Source: Sipunculus nudus
Taxonomy: Eukaryota > Annelida > Sipuncula > Golfingiida > Sipunculidae
NCBI GenBank assembly: GCA_026874595.1
Contig: CM049313.1
Coordinates: 44,732,659-44,796,658, forward strand
Direction of reading: 5' to 3'
DNA: 64,000 bases
Shown: positions 48,084-59,053 of the stretch, in pieces
Layout: every line of letters begins with the position of its first letter
How positions within the stretch are numbered: the first letter of the stretch is position 1
Position numbers and translations under genes: made by a program
The notes under the pieces: model-generated
The model's database searches: none
What the model saw: the letters and a program-made list of their open reading frames with translations, nothing else
What the model was told of the DNA's origin: nothing

Positions 48084-50805
48084 GTAAGGTCAAAAACTAA
48101 GATGTACCCTCTCCATTTCATGTTTCATCTCCATATTAAGAAGTTGTCGCCCATGTGCAAGACTGGACCTATGGTCAAGCAGTCTAGCTTATGAAAACAG
48201 ATTGACTTGTTTGGCTGTGTTTACTCATATACAGAAACATAAAAACGTGTAAAACATAATTTGGTATTACAAGTCCGTTGGCCGGGATGGATTTGCTAAG
48301 AAACCTTTGTATTCAGTATATATGAACTATTCGGGAGATACTAGTAATACACATATTATTGCAAAGGTATTTGTACTTTTAAGATACCATCATTGTTTAG
48401 ATTCAATAGGCCAAAGATCACATAAAACTCACTTGAGACTAACAAAGTATACGATTGATTTTTTTTTTTTTTTTTTTTTTTTACTTTTCAGGAGGCCTTG
48501 ATTGAAACGGACTCCGAATTCGCATATTTGGCAAACCGCCAACACCAGACGATACATAATGAAGTTAATACAGCACAGAGATATGATGCAAAACAACGAT
48601 TACACAGTGATTTCGGTCAGCCCAAGGATACAAAGGTTATTCCACGAACCCCACTTATTACCGAGGAGGAGGACAAATCAAATAGAAGCAAAGAGAAAGG
48701 TCAAACACGTGGTGTTCTGCAGCTTGAATCAGCAGCTGAATTGAGACGCTTAGCTGACGCAGCCTTCAGAGCAGGATATAATCAAGATCAAGTTTTTAGG
48801 GAAACCGTTGTGATACCTAATAAAGCTAAGCCAGAAGAATATAATGATTCAATGTTTGATGAAAAGATCAATTTGAAAAGAAAGCACAGACTCTTCTCCG
48901 AGGAGAAAAACAAGTCGGGTGCGGAAAGAAAGCTGAATTATGTCAATGATGATGTAATTAGGACAAAACAAGATGACAAAATGGTGTTATCAGCAAAACA
49001 CGACAATCCAAAAGGGTATTCGGTTACCAAAGTCCTGCTTGTAGGTTATATGAGAGGAGGAACTACTTTTCTAGAAAGTTTGTTCAGTGCCAATGAAAAT
49101 AATTTTGTCTTGTTTGAAGTTTTGGACGGAATCTATACCCATCTCTACTCCACTGATTGGAACTGGCGAGCATTCGACATATTCTATGATATCAACAACA
49201 GACCCCGGTGAGTTATTACATTAGTATTTTTAATATGTTTCTTTGATGCAGAGGAAAATACTGTAACTATCTAAACCTGTGATGTTTGTTTAAAATAAGT
49301 TTAAATTCTTAATACCAATATGGCCTTAATTAAATTGTGAAAGTTTCATAAATTTGAAGCCGAATACGTTTGTATTATTGAAACAATGAGAAAATTGATC
49401 TTACGATAATATCAACTGTTGAACGTGTGTCCCTAATAACTGTTAATTGGGCGGTCTTACACGAAGACAAAGGAATCGTCTTATGTCCTGATAATTCTAT
49501 GAATTAAAATATATGGTGATCAAGATTACCTTCAAAATCTAAAAGTTACATCCCTGGGTATTTTCACAATCCCGCACAAAATTTCTTTAAAATCCGTTCA
49601 TCACTTTTTGCTAAAAGTTGCTAACATATTCCTCGTAGTGTTATTAGATATAATTTTGTCATCGTGAAGACTATGTAAATTAACGGTCCTGAGTTTCTTT
49701 CATTCCATGTTTTTCCTGTCCTCGCTGCTTCGTACGTAATTGGAATATTATTTCTGAATCTTCTGATTTTTTACATAACCTCGAGATCCAATCATGATAT
49801 TTATTGTATACAGAATTAGGTAAATATTATTCTTGTAAAAAACTGCTCGACCTAAAACAAGTAATAGACCACATAACATCCTCTCACATATGAATGTTTT
49901 ACTATTGCAGCACATTTCCGGACTACGAGACAGATTTTGCAGCTAAGACAGTTTTGGACATTTTAAACTGCCGTTTAGATGGTCTTCCGATCGAGATTCT
50001 CACTCATCAATTTATCACGCATCGCCACGATGAGCTCGCGCTAGGCCCCTACAGGCAGTGTTTAAACGTCACTAAAGTCATAAAGTCATACCACTGTGCC
50101 ACGTACACCAGCAGACGATGCATGCGTTATTTTGAAAACGAGGCTCATCACCCATGCCATAATCAAACAGTATCAGACGAACTCATAACACGCAGACTCG
50201 AAAAGAGGAAGAAATGCCAGGCTAAATTCATAGAACGTGTAAAATCTTGTCTTCCTAAATTACAGAATACATGCGAGAGGGCAAAAAATCGTGTAATTAA
50301 AACCATACGACTCCCGGTTCAAGTAATCGCACGCATTGTAGAGTTAGATTCCAACATTAAAGTAATCAATTTGTTTAGGGACCCACGAGGTGTTGTTGCC
50401 TCACGGATAACCGCACATATGCTGTCATGGCGATCAGGTAACAGCACAGAAATCGAAGCTAAGCTTCTCTGTTTTAAAATGCAATCTGATCTGAAGCAAC
50501 TGAGGCTGTTACGTCAGCGCCACCTGAGCATATTCATGGAAATAAAGTATGAAGACATGGCTGTCAGTCCATTGATGATTGCAAGCAAAATTTACAGGTT
50601 TTTAGGTCAAACCATACCGAAAGTCATTGTAGATGCCATTAGATACAACACAAGAGCATCAAGTGAAAACGGTACTTTTGGGACTCACAGGAAAAACAGT
50701 ACAGAAACAGCTTTCGCATGGAAACATAAAATAACTCAAGAACAGAAGTATTATATCACGAACTCATGTAGAGATGTGATGGAAATGCTTAACTACCTAC
50801 CTTAA
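47988..50805 (+). CDS. carbohydrate sulfotransferase (Gal/GalNAc/GlcNAc 6-O-sulfotransferase-like), complete, 3 exons
   Basis: Exons 47988-48083, 48492-49207 and 49911-50805 join in frame to 568 residues. Residues 1-12 are short and basic; 13-30 (FFIAILATSSVMLGSWIT) form a signal anchor, giving the type II topology of Golgi sulfotransferases. Residues ~33-210 are a charged, probably disordered stem. The 5'-phosphosulfate loop is VLLVGYMRGGTTFL (P-loop GYMRGGTTF at 217-225). The 3'-phosphate motif is VINLFRDPRGVVASR (422-436), with conserved Arg and Ser. A C-terminal IKYEDMAVSP segment also suits the family. Sequons are at 323, 355 and 448. The family moves sulfate from PAPS to carbon-6 hydroxyls of sugars on proteoglycans or mucins; the acceptor here is unknown. 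Closest in style to CHST1/CHST3-type enzymes, but a specific orthologue cannot be named. The stem is longer than usual. The start is chosen because it gives the anchor and a phase-0 donor. Confidence 0.9.
48492..49207 (+). CDS. sulfotransferase exon 2 (stem and 5'-PSB loop)
   Basis: Acceptor ACTTTTCAG after a ~22-nt T-run; phase 0 start EALIETDSEF. The donor CG/GTGAGT splits an Arg codon (2+1). It holds the PAPS-binding P-loop near its 3' end. Confidence 0.88.
49911..50805 (+). CDS. sulfotransferase exon 3 (3'-PB motif, C-terminus)
   Basis: Acceptor ACTATTGCAG; its first base completes Arg. Reads TFPDYETDFAAKTVLDILNC and onward through the 3'-PB motif to MLNYLP-TAA. Nine cysteines suggest disulfides in a lumenal domain. 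Confidence 0.92.
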
Positions 50806-50927
50806 TCGAGGGAGTTGTGTACCTTTTACCAGTTTGAAATCTTGTCAAGTATAGATGTCATAAACTGTTTATTACAATTTTTAATCATATAACTCATGTA
50901 GGAAATTCAGGGAAGTACATGCAAGCA

Positions 50928-50933
50928 AATAAA
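50928..50933 (+). promoter_or_regulatory. candidate polyadenylation signal for the sulfotransferase
   Basis: AATAAA 123 bp after the stop, followed by a T/GT-rich stretch (CTCTTTGTTTATT). The complement of 50944-50949 (TTTATT) is also AATAAA and could serve the converging minus-strand gene. Confidence 0.6.
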
Positions 50934-50939
50934 TTACTC

Positions 50940-51672
50940 TTTGTTTATTACATTAAATGCCAATAGACATTTTCATTATTCCTGCCGTATGGTCGTGTCA
51001 TTGGTTTCAGAGATGAAACATACCCGCTACAGTTAAAACACGATAAAATAAATTAAACTACATAAACATAAATTATTTGAACGTTACGACATCCCTTGCG
51101 CTTTTTGCTGATTCCTCTTTATGAAGTCGTAATCGCTTTTGCTTGTTGAAAAAGGTCTGTTTTAGTCATATCATGACTGCGGTTGAGCTGTTTGCATAAG
51201 GTGCGATAAACTTTAAAGAGCCATAAAAATACCCACTTTTAATCTAACTAAATCAATGGTTAAATCATTTAAATGCTAAACATGAAGTCTTAAAATGTTA
51301 ATACAGTCCTGTGAAACAGAATCTACTTTTAAGATTAAATATTGTTTCTTTTTGTTTTTAAAACGATACTGTTTATGTTTAGGAAATCTCCATTTTTACT
51401 TATTGTATCAGGCTTGTGAATATTATTATACTGTAGCAACTTCTTCTTATTTCTGAAAGTAGGACCTTTTCTGGAAAAATGTAGAAAAGGTCACTAAGGC
51501 TTCTAGAACGTAGAGTTTTCCATATTGTTTACAGGATCAATATTGCTGCACAATTTGTTGATTATAGGTGCGGCCTTTTCTTGTGATAATATGAATACCG
51601 GGTTCCTCAATGATATTTGTTGTGGTTCCTCCTGATGATAGGTGTGTCACTGCAAACCTTAAGAGATTCTGG
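50940..51672. other. region between converging gene ends
   Basis: AT-rich, no frames or repeats of note. It probably contains the 3' UTR of the minus-strand membrane-protein gene. Confidence 0.45.
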
Positions 51673-51968
51673 TCAGTGTTCGTCCTCCTCGGAAGGCATG
51701 TCGTAAGAGTAACTGTACGGTATGTAGCCCGGGAGGTCGCCAGGACACGGATTCATAGAGATCACGCGCCCACGTGATCTCGGAGGCGGATGCGCGAGAT
51801 TTGAGTAATTTTTCTCCATACCTAGGAATAATGGCGGCAGGCCCGCAGGAAGATTTCTTTCATCGTGGTCACGTGACTCCGAGAGCCCTACCTCATTGGT
51901 GCTATTAATATTGGTAATGTCAGCTGTTTCCTCTGATCCCTGCTGCGAAATCGGGTTGCTTAGCGAAC
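51673..51968 (-). CDS. membrane protein exon 3 (cytoplasmic tail)
   Basis: Minus-strand acceptor CAAACTGATAG at 51969-51970; the first two bases complete Gly. It encodes SLSNPISQQGSEETADITNI and onward to the TGA stop. Codon use is markedly GC-richer than the flanks and the sequence contains two CACGTG hexamers (51771 and 51870). Confidence 0.68.
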
Positions 51969-52165
51969 CTATCAGTTTGAAGAACATAATTCTCACTTAT
52001 TAGTATCAACGTTTGGACATAAATAGTTTATAACCTGAACATTATACATAAGTGAGTGCAAACAAAATAATTTGATTTTAGCATGCTATTTTCATTGCAA
52101 TCTCTTCTCTTTGATCTCCCTGTGTGAGCAACTTGTATATGACATATACATTTACCCCATATGAT

Positions 52166-52219
<54 letters not shown>

Positions 52220-55200
52220 TCTACTGGTTTTCTGCTAGTGGTACCGTTATGAACCATACCATTTCAATCAGACAGTCTTACCTGATGAGTGCAACAACAA
52301 ACATACATATTACGGGCTGAAAATGGATTAAAAATATTGCCTGATATCAAGTGGGCCACTTGTGTAATAGGTAAAGACGTAATTACTTTCTAATATTTAA
52401 ATTCAAACAAATTACCAACTGTTTTACTACTGATTTATAGGGATTCTCGATTCCATGTCACCTTAGTTAGCCAGAGGCTGGTAGGAATCAGTTTGTTTAA
52501 GTTGCAACAGGATAGTGTTACTACGAATGGAAAACTACTAGTGATTAAAACTGCCTTCTCTACCAAAAATTGTATTGAATGGAAACAAATGGTTTATTTC
52601 CTATAAACAAGTATTGATACACGGCCAACATGAACGTGTGGGGCTATGCGTAAAACACTTAATTTCATCCATCCCTAGTGTATACCGTTCAAATTTATTA
52701 AGTAGCATGAGCTGTGATCGAAAGTTTGTAGTGATATTTTTGCTGGCTATTAAAATAAAAACCTTCCAGAATAATTGAATAAAATTATCAAGTTTGATGT
52801 AATTGATAATATTTCTTCACGGCAGCACTACCACAATAATGGTTGGTCGGAGATATTGATCACATGCAAACTGAATAAATAATAAAAGCATCTCAAATAA
52901 GGAGACATTCAACAAGGCAGATCAAGTATAGAAGGTCGTAAAAATTTACACTTTAAGCTGCAGATTTTACTCTCATGTTTACTGTACGTGCGATACAGGG
53001 GCGGATCCAAGGTGGAGCCAGGGGATTTAATCCCGCCACGCTTTCATATACGAGCGCAAAAAAATGCCATTTTCGCTCTGTTTTCCCAGTATTTTTACGG
53101 TTGTATCCCCCTCCGGGAAATTTTTAGAGTACAAGATACTCGGTGTAAACGGTAATCTCTTCCTATCAATCCTGGATCCGCCCCTCCGTTATTAAATTGT
53201 CTCTTCTAAGTTGTCTCTTTCTCTGTCTCTACTTGTAATTTACGGACTTATTTCAGAAGGAAAGGACCAACTTTCAAGAACTTTAAAGCAAATTTGTATT
53301 AACTAGTTAGATTATAGTGAATTCAATATGAGTACTTTTAAACGAACATTTCAACTTCATTGCCGACGTGACTCCTACCTCTTCTGTGCCTGCAATATAC
53401 CGCCACAAACACAGCCGCAAGGAGGATTCCCGCGATGCCAACAGCAGCAGATATCTGCGCCACCTGGTGGACGGATAATGGCACAGCAGCGTCCCCTTTC
53501 TCATGAACGGTGGGCGCACCAGATACTGTTAAAAAAAAAACACTTCATAAATCACCTGTCACACCTGCACGATTTTACTACGATTTAGCTAGGATTTGGG
53601 ATATCAGGATGGTTCGGATCAAGGCTGAAGCGCGGAAGTTGGAAATCATCGACTGATGGAGCTTTGAATGGGTGGTGGTTCATGAGAGATAGAAATCGGG
53701 CGGCAGTCTTTGGCTTAATCGGCATCAGTCGTTGTTTATCCTAGACCATTTCCTCACATTCGTGACTTCTCTACGGTTGTGCCACGATTTATCACGGTTC
53801 GTCGGGACTTGTTATTTTAACATATGTTCCAAGTCCGTGCATGGTAAACCGTGAGTAACCGTACCCAAATCGTCGCTTATCGGACACGGTCGTAGCTGGT
53901 CGTACGTCAGCCTTCATGTGGACATGAGTGAATCAACCTCACTCGTGGTTAATCGGCTTACAGGTGTTAGGTTTATGCAGCCATGGTAGAGCAACCGAGG
54001 ACGCGTTTTCTGATTGGTTGATATGTTTACTACTGGAGTCTTCAAATGGTGACACCGCTGAAGTAACAACGGTTCAGCCAATCACGCATGTACTTCAAAT
54101 TTGGCCTGAAACCGGTATGCCATGGCTGTCGGGCCTAACAACGGGGGCTTCTTGCCAGCCTATCGCCAATATTAAGTAGATATTAAAGAGATGGACCACA
54201 AAGTGCGAAAAACGCTAGGAAAATGTCAGATAAGTAACAGTTATAAGGAAATGACCCAGCAAAGTACAAATTTAACCAAAATCTACACAAATAGCAGTTC
54301 AAGCGCCTGTGGTACCATGACACCTCCAAATTTCGCAGCCAGATCACAATATTTTCCCGACAGTTTTGGCCATTTCCGGTTGCGTTTCCAAGATTGCTTT
54401 CGTCGTGATTAATGATAAAAGAAAGAAATGAAGTAGGAAAAATGGCCCACAATTTAGGTTCCGTCATCTCATCTAACGAATGCCCGGTCGGCAAAAATTT
54501 GGTAGCTGGGAGGCCTGCTTTACAGGAACATCAGGGGCGGATCCAGGATTTAGGTAAAGGGGGTTCCAACCTAGGAGGACTAATGAAAACCCTTAAAAAA
54601 GGTCTCAAGGTCTGGAAAGGGGAGGGGGGGGGGGGTCCAGGCCGCAAATTTTTGTCTGAAGCCCTTTAAAAATCATTGTTTCTGATGAAAAGGGGGGGGG
54701 GGGGGTCCGGACCCTCTGGACCCCCTCCCCTGGATCCGCTTCTGAACATCACTATATAGCTTCTATCGATTCTTAACTGGTCGTAAAAATCCGTAGGTAA
54801 GGTAGATGTGCGGATGCTGCCCAGTAGCGGATCCAGAATGGGGGGGGGGGGGGGGGGGTGGGGAGGCGATGTCCAGGGGGTCCGACCGCCCCCCCCCCCC
54901 CCCACCACCACCACCACCACTTTTCCGCCGCAACAACCTTGTTTTTAGGTTTTCGAACCAATTTTGGCAACCTGGACACCCTCCTTTCCGGACCAGACGA
55001 CCTTTTTTAAGTTTTCTTTAAGTCTTCCAAGGTTTGACCTTTCTCTTTCAAAATCCTGGATCCGCCCTTACTGCCGTTTTTTTTTTTAAATACGGCTAGA
55101 AAAATCGATTCCAAACATTTGAAAATGTCAAGGATTTTTCGACCAGTATTCCAAACGCCCGAAAAATCATTAGATGTGTTGATAGAACCGAAAAAAAATC

Positions 55201-56393
55201 GGCCGGTTTTCTGTCATCAATGTCGACAAAAGCTATCTGGGTGACTAAACTAGAAGTAGCCAACATTATCGGAAAGATATATATATCGGTAGATGTGGAG
55301 CATGTGTCGGACGACGAGACTCTAAGTTTATTCGCGGATTTTTTTTTCTTATGGCCGAAAAAGTAAAACCGGCTGGCCAAAAAAACATGTAGATGTGAGT
55401 ATTATAGAGCTAAGCGGCGCACTCGTGTGTCAATAAAAAAACACACAATCATAACTCACTGAACACAGCAGGGGGCCGTTGCATATCGTGCACATGCATT
55501 AAATATTCAATTGATCTATTTGCTGATATTGGGTAAATGCTTTTAATGGGTTAAAAGAACATATTCCATCTAGGCAGCTGTTCAAATAGGTTTTGGACGT
55601 GGCCACGTAATTGAGACCACTGTGTGTAAAGAAACAGATATTCCAACTATCTAGTGTCAAATGTAGAAATCAAATATAAATATCTTCTCTCACAAAAAAT
55701 GGGTTTGAAAAGGAAGAAGAAAAAAAAATTTTAACGTGATTATTGCTCAGTATGTGTGTACTCTGCTCTTTTTCATCTTCTTGCATGTAGACCTGTTACT
55801 GTGATAACCTTCTGAAAAGTGTGTACATTTGTATAATTTGGCAGAATACCGCATGAGTTAAAAAAAGCTTATATGGTTTTAAATATTTTATAATTAAACC
55901 ATGAGATCTTTTCAAAATTTTCTTTACTTTTTTGTTTGATCTCATAGATTCAATAATTCAGAAAATGAATTAATTTTCTTTCGCATAACAGGTTTCGTTA
56001 TCAAGTCAGAGGTTATTAAATACAATTATTTTATCTTGTGAATAGTGGATTTCACTACTCTCAGTTGAAGTGAAAGACTGTGGAAAATTTATTAGATGAA
56101 CTTGGTTTCTAATTTTTATGTCAAAGAAAAATAACCCCATTGGTATATGCCCCGTAGAGGTCTCTTCTCAAAGTTCTCTTAATCTATCATGAATGCTCCA
56201 GTGGAAAACTTATTCAAAGAAATAAAGATGGCGGGCGAGGAGAGCGAAACGGAGTATAAGTGTTCATGGTATTAAGTGAGTATGTACTTGTGTACACTGT
56301 ATATGGTTGCATGAATTCAAACGTTGTTGATTTCTTACCAGATATGGTGATGTTGGCAACATCCGGGTGTTGACGCATATCGTCTGCCTCCAT
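51673..56393 (-). CDS. novel 165-residue single-pass membrane protein, 3 exons
   Basis: Reconstructed from the minus strand: exons 56339-56393, 53379-53525 and 51673-51968. Both junctions are phase 1 and fit exactly. The protein starts MEADDMRQHPDVANITIS with a sequon at Asn14. Residues ~42-63 (ISAAVGIAGILLAAVFVAVY) are one membrane helix followed by CRHRR. A 98-residue polar tail ends GYIPYSYSYDMPSEEDEH. There is no cleavable signal peptide; the basic stop-transfer side implies N-out/C-in (type III). The tail is rich in Ser/Asp/Glu, with a PPPRSRGR stretch and four clustered tyrosines (YIPYSYSYDM) that could be phosphorylated or bind adaptors (inference). An in-frame TGA lies two codons upstream of the ATG. 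The product was not recognised; it may be lineage-specific. It converges on the sulfotransferase. Confidence 0.65.
52174..52216. repeat. (TA)n microsatellite
   Basis: About 21 TA dinucleotides in intron 2 of the membrane-protein gene. Confidence 0.9.
52996..53185. mobile_element. 190-bp MITE, CAGGGGCGGATCC termini
   Basis: The left end CAGGGGCGGATCCA and right end CCTGGATCCGCCCCT are inverted repeats. The terminal G at the right is lost and no target duplication is evident. Located in intron 2 of the membrane-protein gene. Confidence 0.72.
53379..53525 (-). CDS. membrane protein exon 2 (transmembrane helix)
   Basis: Minus-strand acceptor TTTTTTTTTTAACAG, donor GTAGGA. 147 nt, phase 1 to 1. 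Encodes SGAPTVHEKGDAAVPLSVHQ and then the helix and CRHRR. Overlapping frames lack both the hydrophobic segment and matching phases. Confidence 0.68.
54532..54744. mobile_element. 213-bp MITE with 5-bp target duplication
   Basis: CAGGGGCGGATCCAGG at the left and CCTGGATCCGCTTCTG at the right; flanked by the exact direct repeat AACAT (54527-54531 and 54745-54749). G-rich interior. Located in intron 1 of the membrane-protein gene. Termini and a 5-bp duplication are compatible with a hAT5-like family. Confidence 0.78.
54822..55073. mobile_element. ~250-bp MITE, same family
   Basis: CAGTAGCGGATCCAG at the left and CTGGATCCGCCCTTACTG at the right. CTGCC occurs at 54817-54821 and 55071-55075, so a 5-bp duplication is possible if the element ends at 55070; the exact right end is ambiguous. 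Long G and C homopolymers fill the interior. Confidence 0.7.
56339..56393 (-). CDS. membrane protein exon 1 (start codon, short extracellular segment)
   Basis: ATG at 56391-56393 (minus), 18 codons plus one base, then donor G/GTAAGAAA, a strong site. The joined codon G+TA gives Val19. A CACGTG E-box (56398-56403) lies five bases upstream of the ATG. No pyrimidine tract precedes it, so an internal acceptor is unlikely. Confidence 0.6.
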
Positions 56394-57733
56394 AAGTCAC
56401 GTGGTGTAGCCCTATTTCCTTTTCTTTTTTCACTCTAAATCTTCAGCCAAAAAGTTTCAACAAGTCCATTCATGTAGATGCTGTATGAAGTCACATTTTA
56501 ACCTTTTATTCTTTCCTTTTCCGACTTCATCATGAACTGTTAAGGTGTTTAACTCCAAATTGTAAGTAATCCCTCAAACTGGAAGATTTGCAGGACCTAA
56601 AACAAAGATAACTTAAGAAAATTTATGTATTTAATTGATTCATAAAATCATTCAGTAATATTAGGTTTTACTGAACGGCCCTGATTAAAGTAACAAAACA
56701 ACAAGGTTAAGGTTATACACCATGTAAACCCAGGTTGAACCCTTATATCTAAAGATAACAGAAAATATAGGGGTTCCAACATTACGTTAAGAGTCTCTAT
56801 TTGAATTTGTGTCGAAGGTCAATATGGAGCACGTGAAACGTCATATGTGACAAGTGATTTAATGAAGTGAAAAATGTACGAGTCAAGAAAAGGCCAAAAA
56901 CGGTATGTTTCTGATAAATTGTTGCAGGCGGGAGATTTTTATTTTTACTTTCGGTTTTCGATAAAAATGTTCATTTTATCAGAAAAAAATATGTTAACAA
57001 ACATAAAAACACATACGACCACAACATAAAAAGGGAAATTTTAATAAAATCTTATTGTTTTATTCTCTTGTAAGAAATTTTCGAGTGGCTGCAACTCAAA
57101 TTTAGTAAATTTCTCCTGAAAAATCAATATATGCATTTTTTTATGTGGGTGGGGGAGGGTGGTCGGGCGCCCAAAATCTAGGAAGGTAATTCCTTCACGC
57201 CTTTTCAGGGAAAGTTGACACATCTTAAACCCTTATATTTTCTTGATAAATCATTTTCTTTTCAGGAAAGAAAATTAATAATCATACATAATCAATAGTG
57301 AGAATATTACTTATAGACTGACTTCTTAAAAAACTGCCAGCAATTTTGAATAGTCATGCAGAATAATTTCGTGGCTTCAGCAACCGTAAATATGACATGT
57401 TGGCAACAGGCCCCACCACAAGGTAAACGAAAATAGTCTTAAGGAAATTTAGTGAAACGTCATCTCCTCGTACAAAAGACATGGGTGTTTTCACCGAGCC
57501 CGAGGTGTCACAGTATATTGATATTTTGGTAAAAGTGTAGTTTAGCGGGTTTTATCCTGAGGATTTTTGCACGGGCGTTTTGTTATATGGTAGACATTAT
57601 GGATACATATTGTGTGTTAAAGGAAGTTTTAATGTATTAAAAATAAGGAACATGTTACTAGGAATATAAGAAACATAACGTCAATTATGTGTATTCAATG
57701 GTCCCAGCGCAATGTTGATTAAACATTGCCGCA

Positions 57734-57750
57734 GGGGGGGGGGGGGGGGG
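57734..57750. repeat. poly-G tract (17 nt)
   Basis: G run after GCCGCA, followed by CCGCAGAGGGCC. Confidence 0.85.
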
Positions 57751-57824
57751 CCGCAGAGGGCCATGGCCCCCTCCCCCCTACCAGTACTCGCCGTCCTTTC
57801 GGAATTTCACTTAGTCTAGTAATG

Positions 57825-57826
<2 letters not shown>

Positions 57827-57855
<29 letters not shown>
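57827..57855. repeat. (TA)n microsatellite
   Basis: About 14 TA dinucleotides, just before a MITE. Confidence 0.85.
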
Positions 57856-57858
<3 letters not shown>

Positions 57859-57878
57859 CATTAAATTGCGTTTGCTAT

Positions 57879-58718
57879 CAGTGGCGGATCCAAAGGAGGC
57901 TTTGAGCTGAAATATCTCTTGTTTTACCTAATTTCCCAATATTCGGGATAATTTTCATTTTTCATATTTTTTTTATTAGGAATAAGATTTCATTTATCTA
58001 CAGCTTATTACTTTCAAATTCATTATTTTAGGATGAGGATATTTATGAACAGCTGCAGAACAACTGCAGAGCACTAAAGGTTCTGGTTGGGGTCGACCAT
58101 GAAAAATATCACGGCCCCTCTGGTGATACCTGTACTCAAACTCACGATCTGTGCTCTTAGGAGTCCTGTGTGCTGTCGGGACCACGCCTTATCGTATAAT
58201 TCAAAGTTTAACATAAGACTTCAACATATCGGTGATTTCACTCTGGGTATTACATTTAAAAGATAATATTTTGCATGTTATAAACGTAAATGTGCCTTTG
58301 CGCCATTGACTTTAACATGTTTAAAAACGATTGAAATTTTATATCGTAATTTTGAAGAAATATATATATGAAATATCGAACCTCTCAGCAGTTTTACTAC
58401 AGAACGCAAAAACATAAGGGAACAGTTTTTCAGGAACAGGAAATCCTCATTTTTTGGTGAAAATTGCCTCACAATGTCCTCTTTAAAGTGCATATTCAAA
58501 ACATTTCCCTATATGGGAGGGGGTATCCCCCTCCTATACCCTCTCATTGTACCTGTAATTAACCTTAATGAAACCATTGTTCATAATTGAAAATAAAAGA
58601 AAACTATAGTTTCATACACAAAAATATATAACGTATAGTAATAAAAAAAGTATGTACCCACACATGCATATTAGCGAACCCCCCGTCCCCCATGTTCGAA
58701 TTTCTGGATCCGCCACTG
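57879..58718. mobile_element. 840-bp element with CAGTGGCGGATCC termini
   Basis: CAGTGGCGGATCCA at the left and TGGATCCGCCACTG at the right are perfect inverted repeats. No 5-bp target duplication is visible. The interior has no transposase frame. A different terminus (CCTGGCTACGCCCCTG, 58747-58762) follows closely and may be the end of another degraded element. Confidence 0.72.
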
Positions 58719-58909
58719 ATCATGGCCCCTCCCCTCCCTAAATCCTGGCTACGCCCCTGATTAAATGTTGTAGCAATTAGGAAATATTAGAACACCCGCT
58801 TAGCTGAACGTCACAAATACAATTATTCTATTTATTCCATATTCCATACACCGTTATCTTTCTATGGGTATATACCTCCTCTGTATGGAATAGAGTTATT
58901 TTATATCTA

Positions 58910-58911
<2 letters not shown>

Positions 58912-58955
<44 letters not shown>
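58912..58955. repeat. (TTA)n microsatellite
   Basis: About 14 TTA trinucleotides. Confidence 0.9.
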
Positions 58956-58957
<2 letters not shown>

Positions 58958-58980
58958 AAGTAGTGTGGTATGAAGTACTC

Positions 58981-59023
58981 TGACGTCACTACTAAGACGC
59001 CACTTCTCTGGTCCCTATATAAA
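58981..59023 (+). promoter_or_regulatory. CRE (TGACGTCA) and TATA-like (TATATAAA) pair
   Basis: A perfect palindromic CRE at 58981-58988 and TATATAAA at 59016-59023, 28 bp apart. Initiation would fall near 59045. No convincing coding product lies downstream; the next feature is a tRNA-like SINE head. Promoter activity is inference. Confidence 0.3.
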
Positions 59024-59053
59024 TGTGTGCTATTACCCAGAGGGGTTTGGGAT

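Larger units (their letters stand above)
56400..57878. other. non-coding region upstream of the membrane-protein gene
   Basis: No exon or homologous frame was recognised. It should contain the membrane-protein promoter and 5' UTR. It includes a G17 run (57734-57750) and a TA microsatellite (57827-57855). Confidence 0.45.

Noticed and set aside
47795-48121. 108-codon minus-strand ORF
   Set aside because: It lies antisense over the sulfotransferase signal-anchor exon and promoter; the plus-strand reading has the anchor, donor and matching phase.
53307-53588. ORFs on both strands over 53307-53588
   Set aside because: They overlap the membrane-helix exon in other frames; only the phase-1 frame joins correctly to both neighbours.
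55195-55375. Plus-strand frame with KLEVANIIGKIYISVDVEH-like text, and the opposite-strand 94-codon ORF
   Set aside because: Both strands are open in the same low-complexity, partly palindromic stretch inside an intron; no splice signals fit either.
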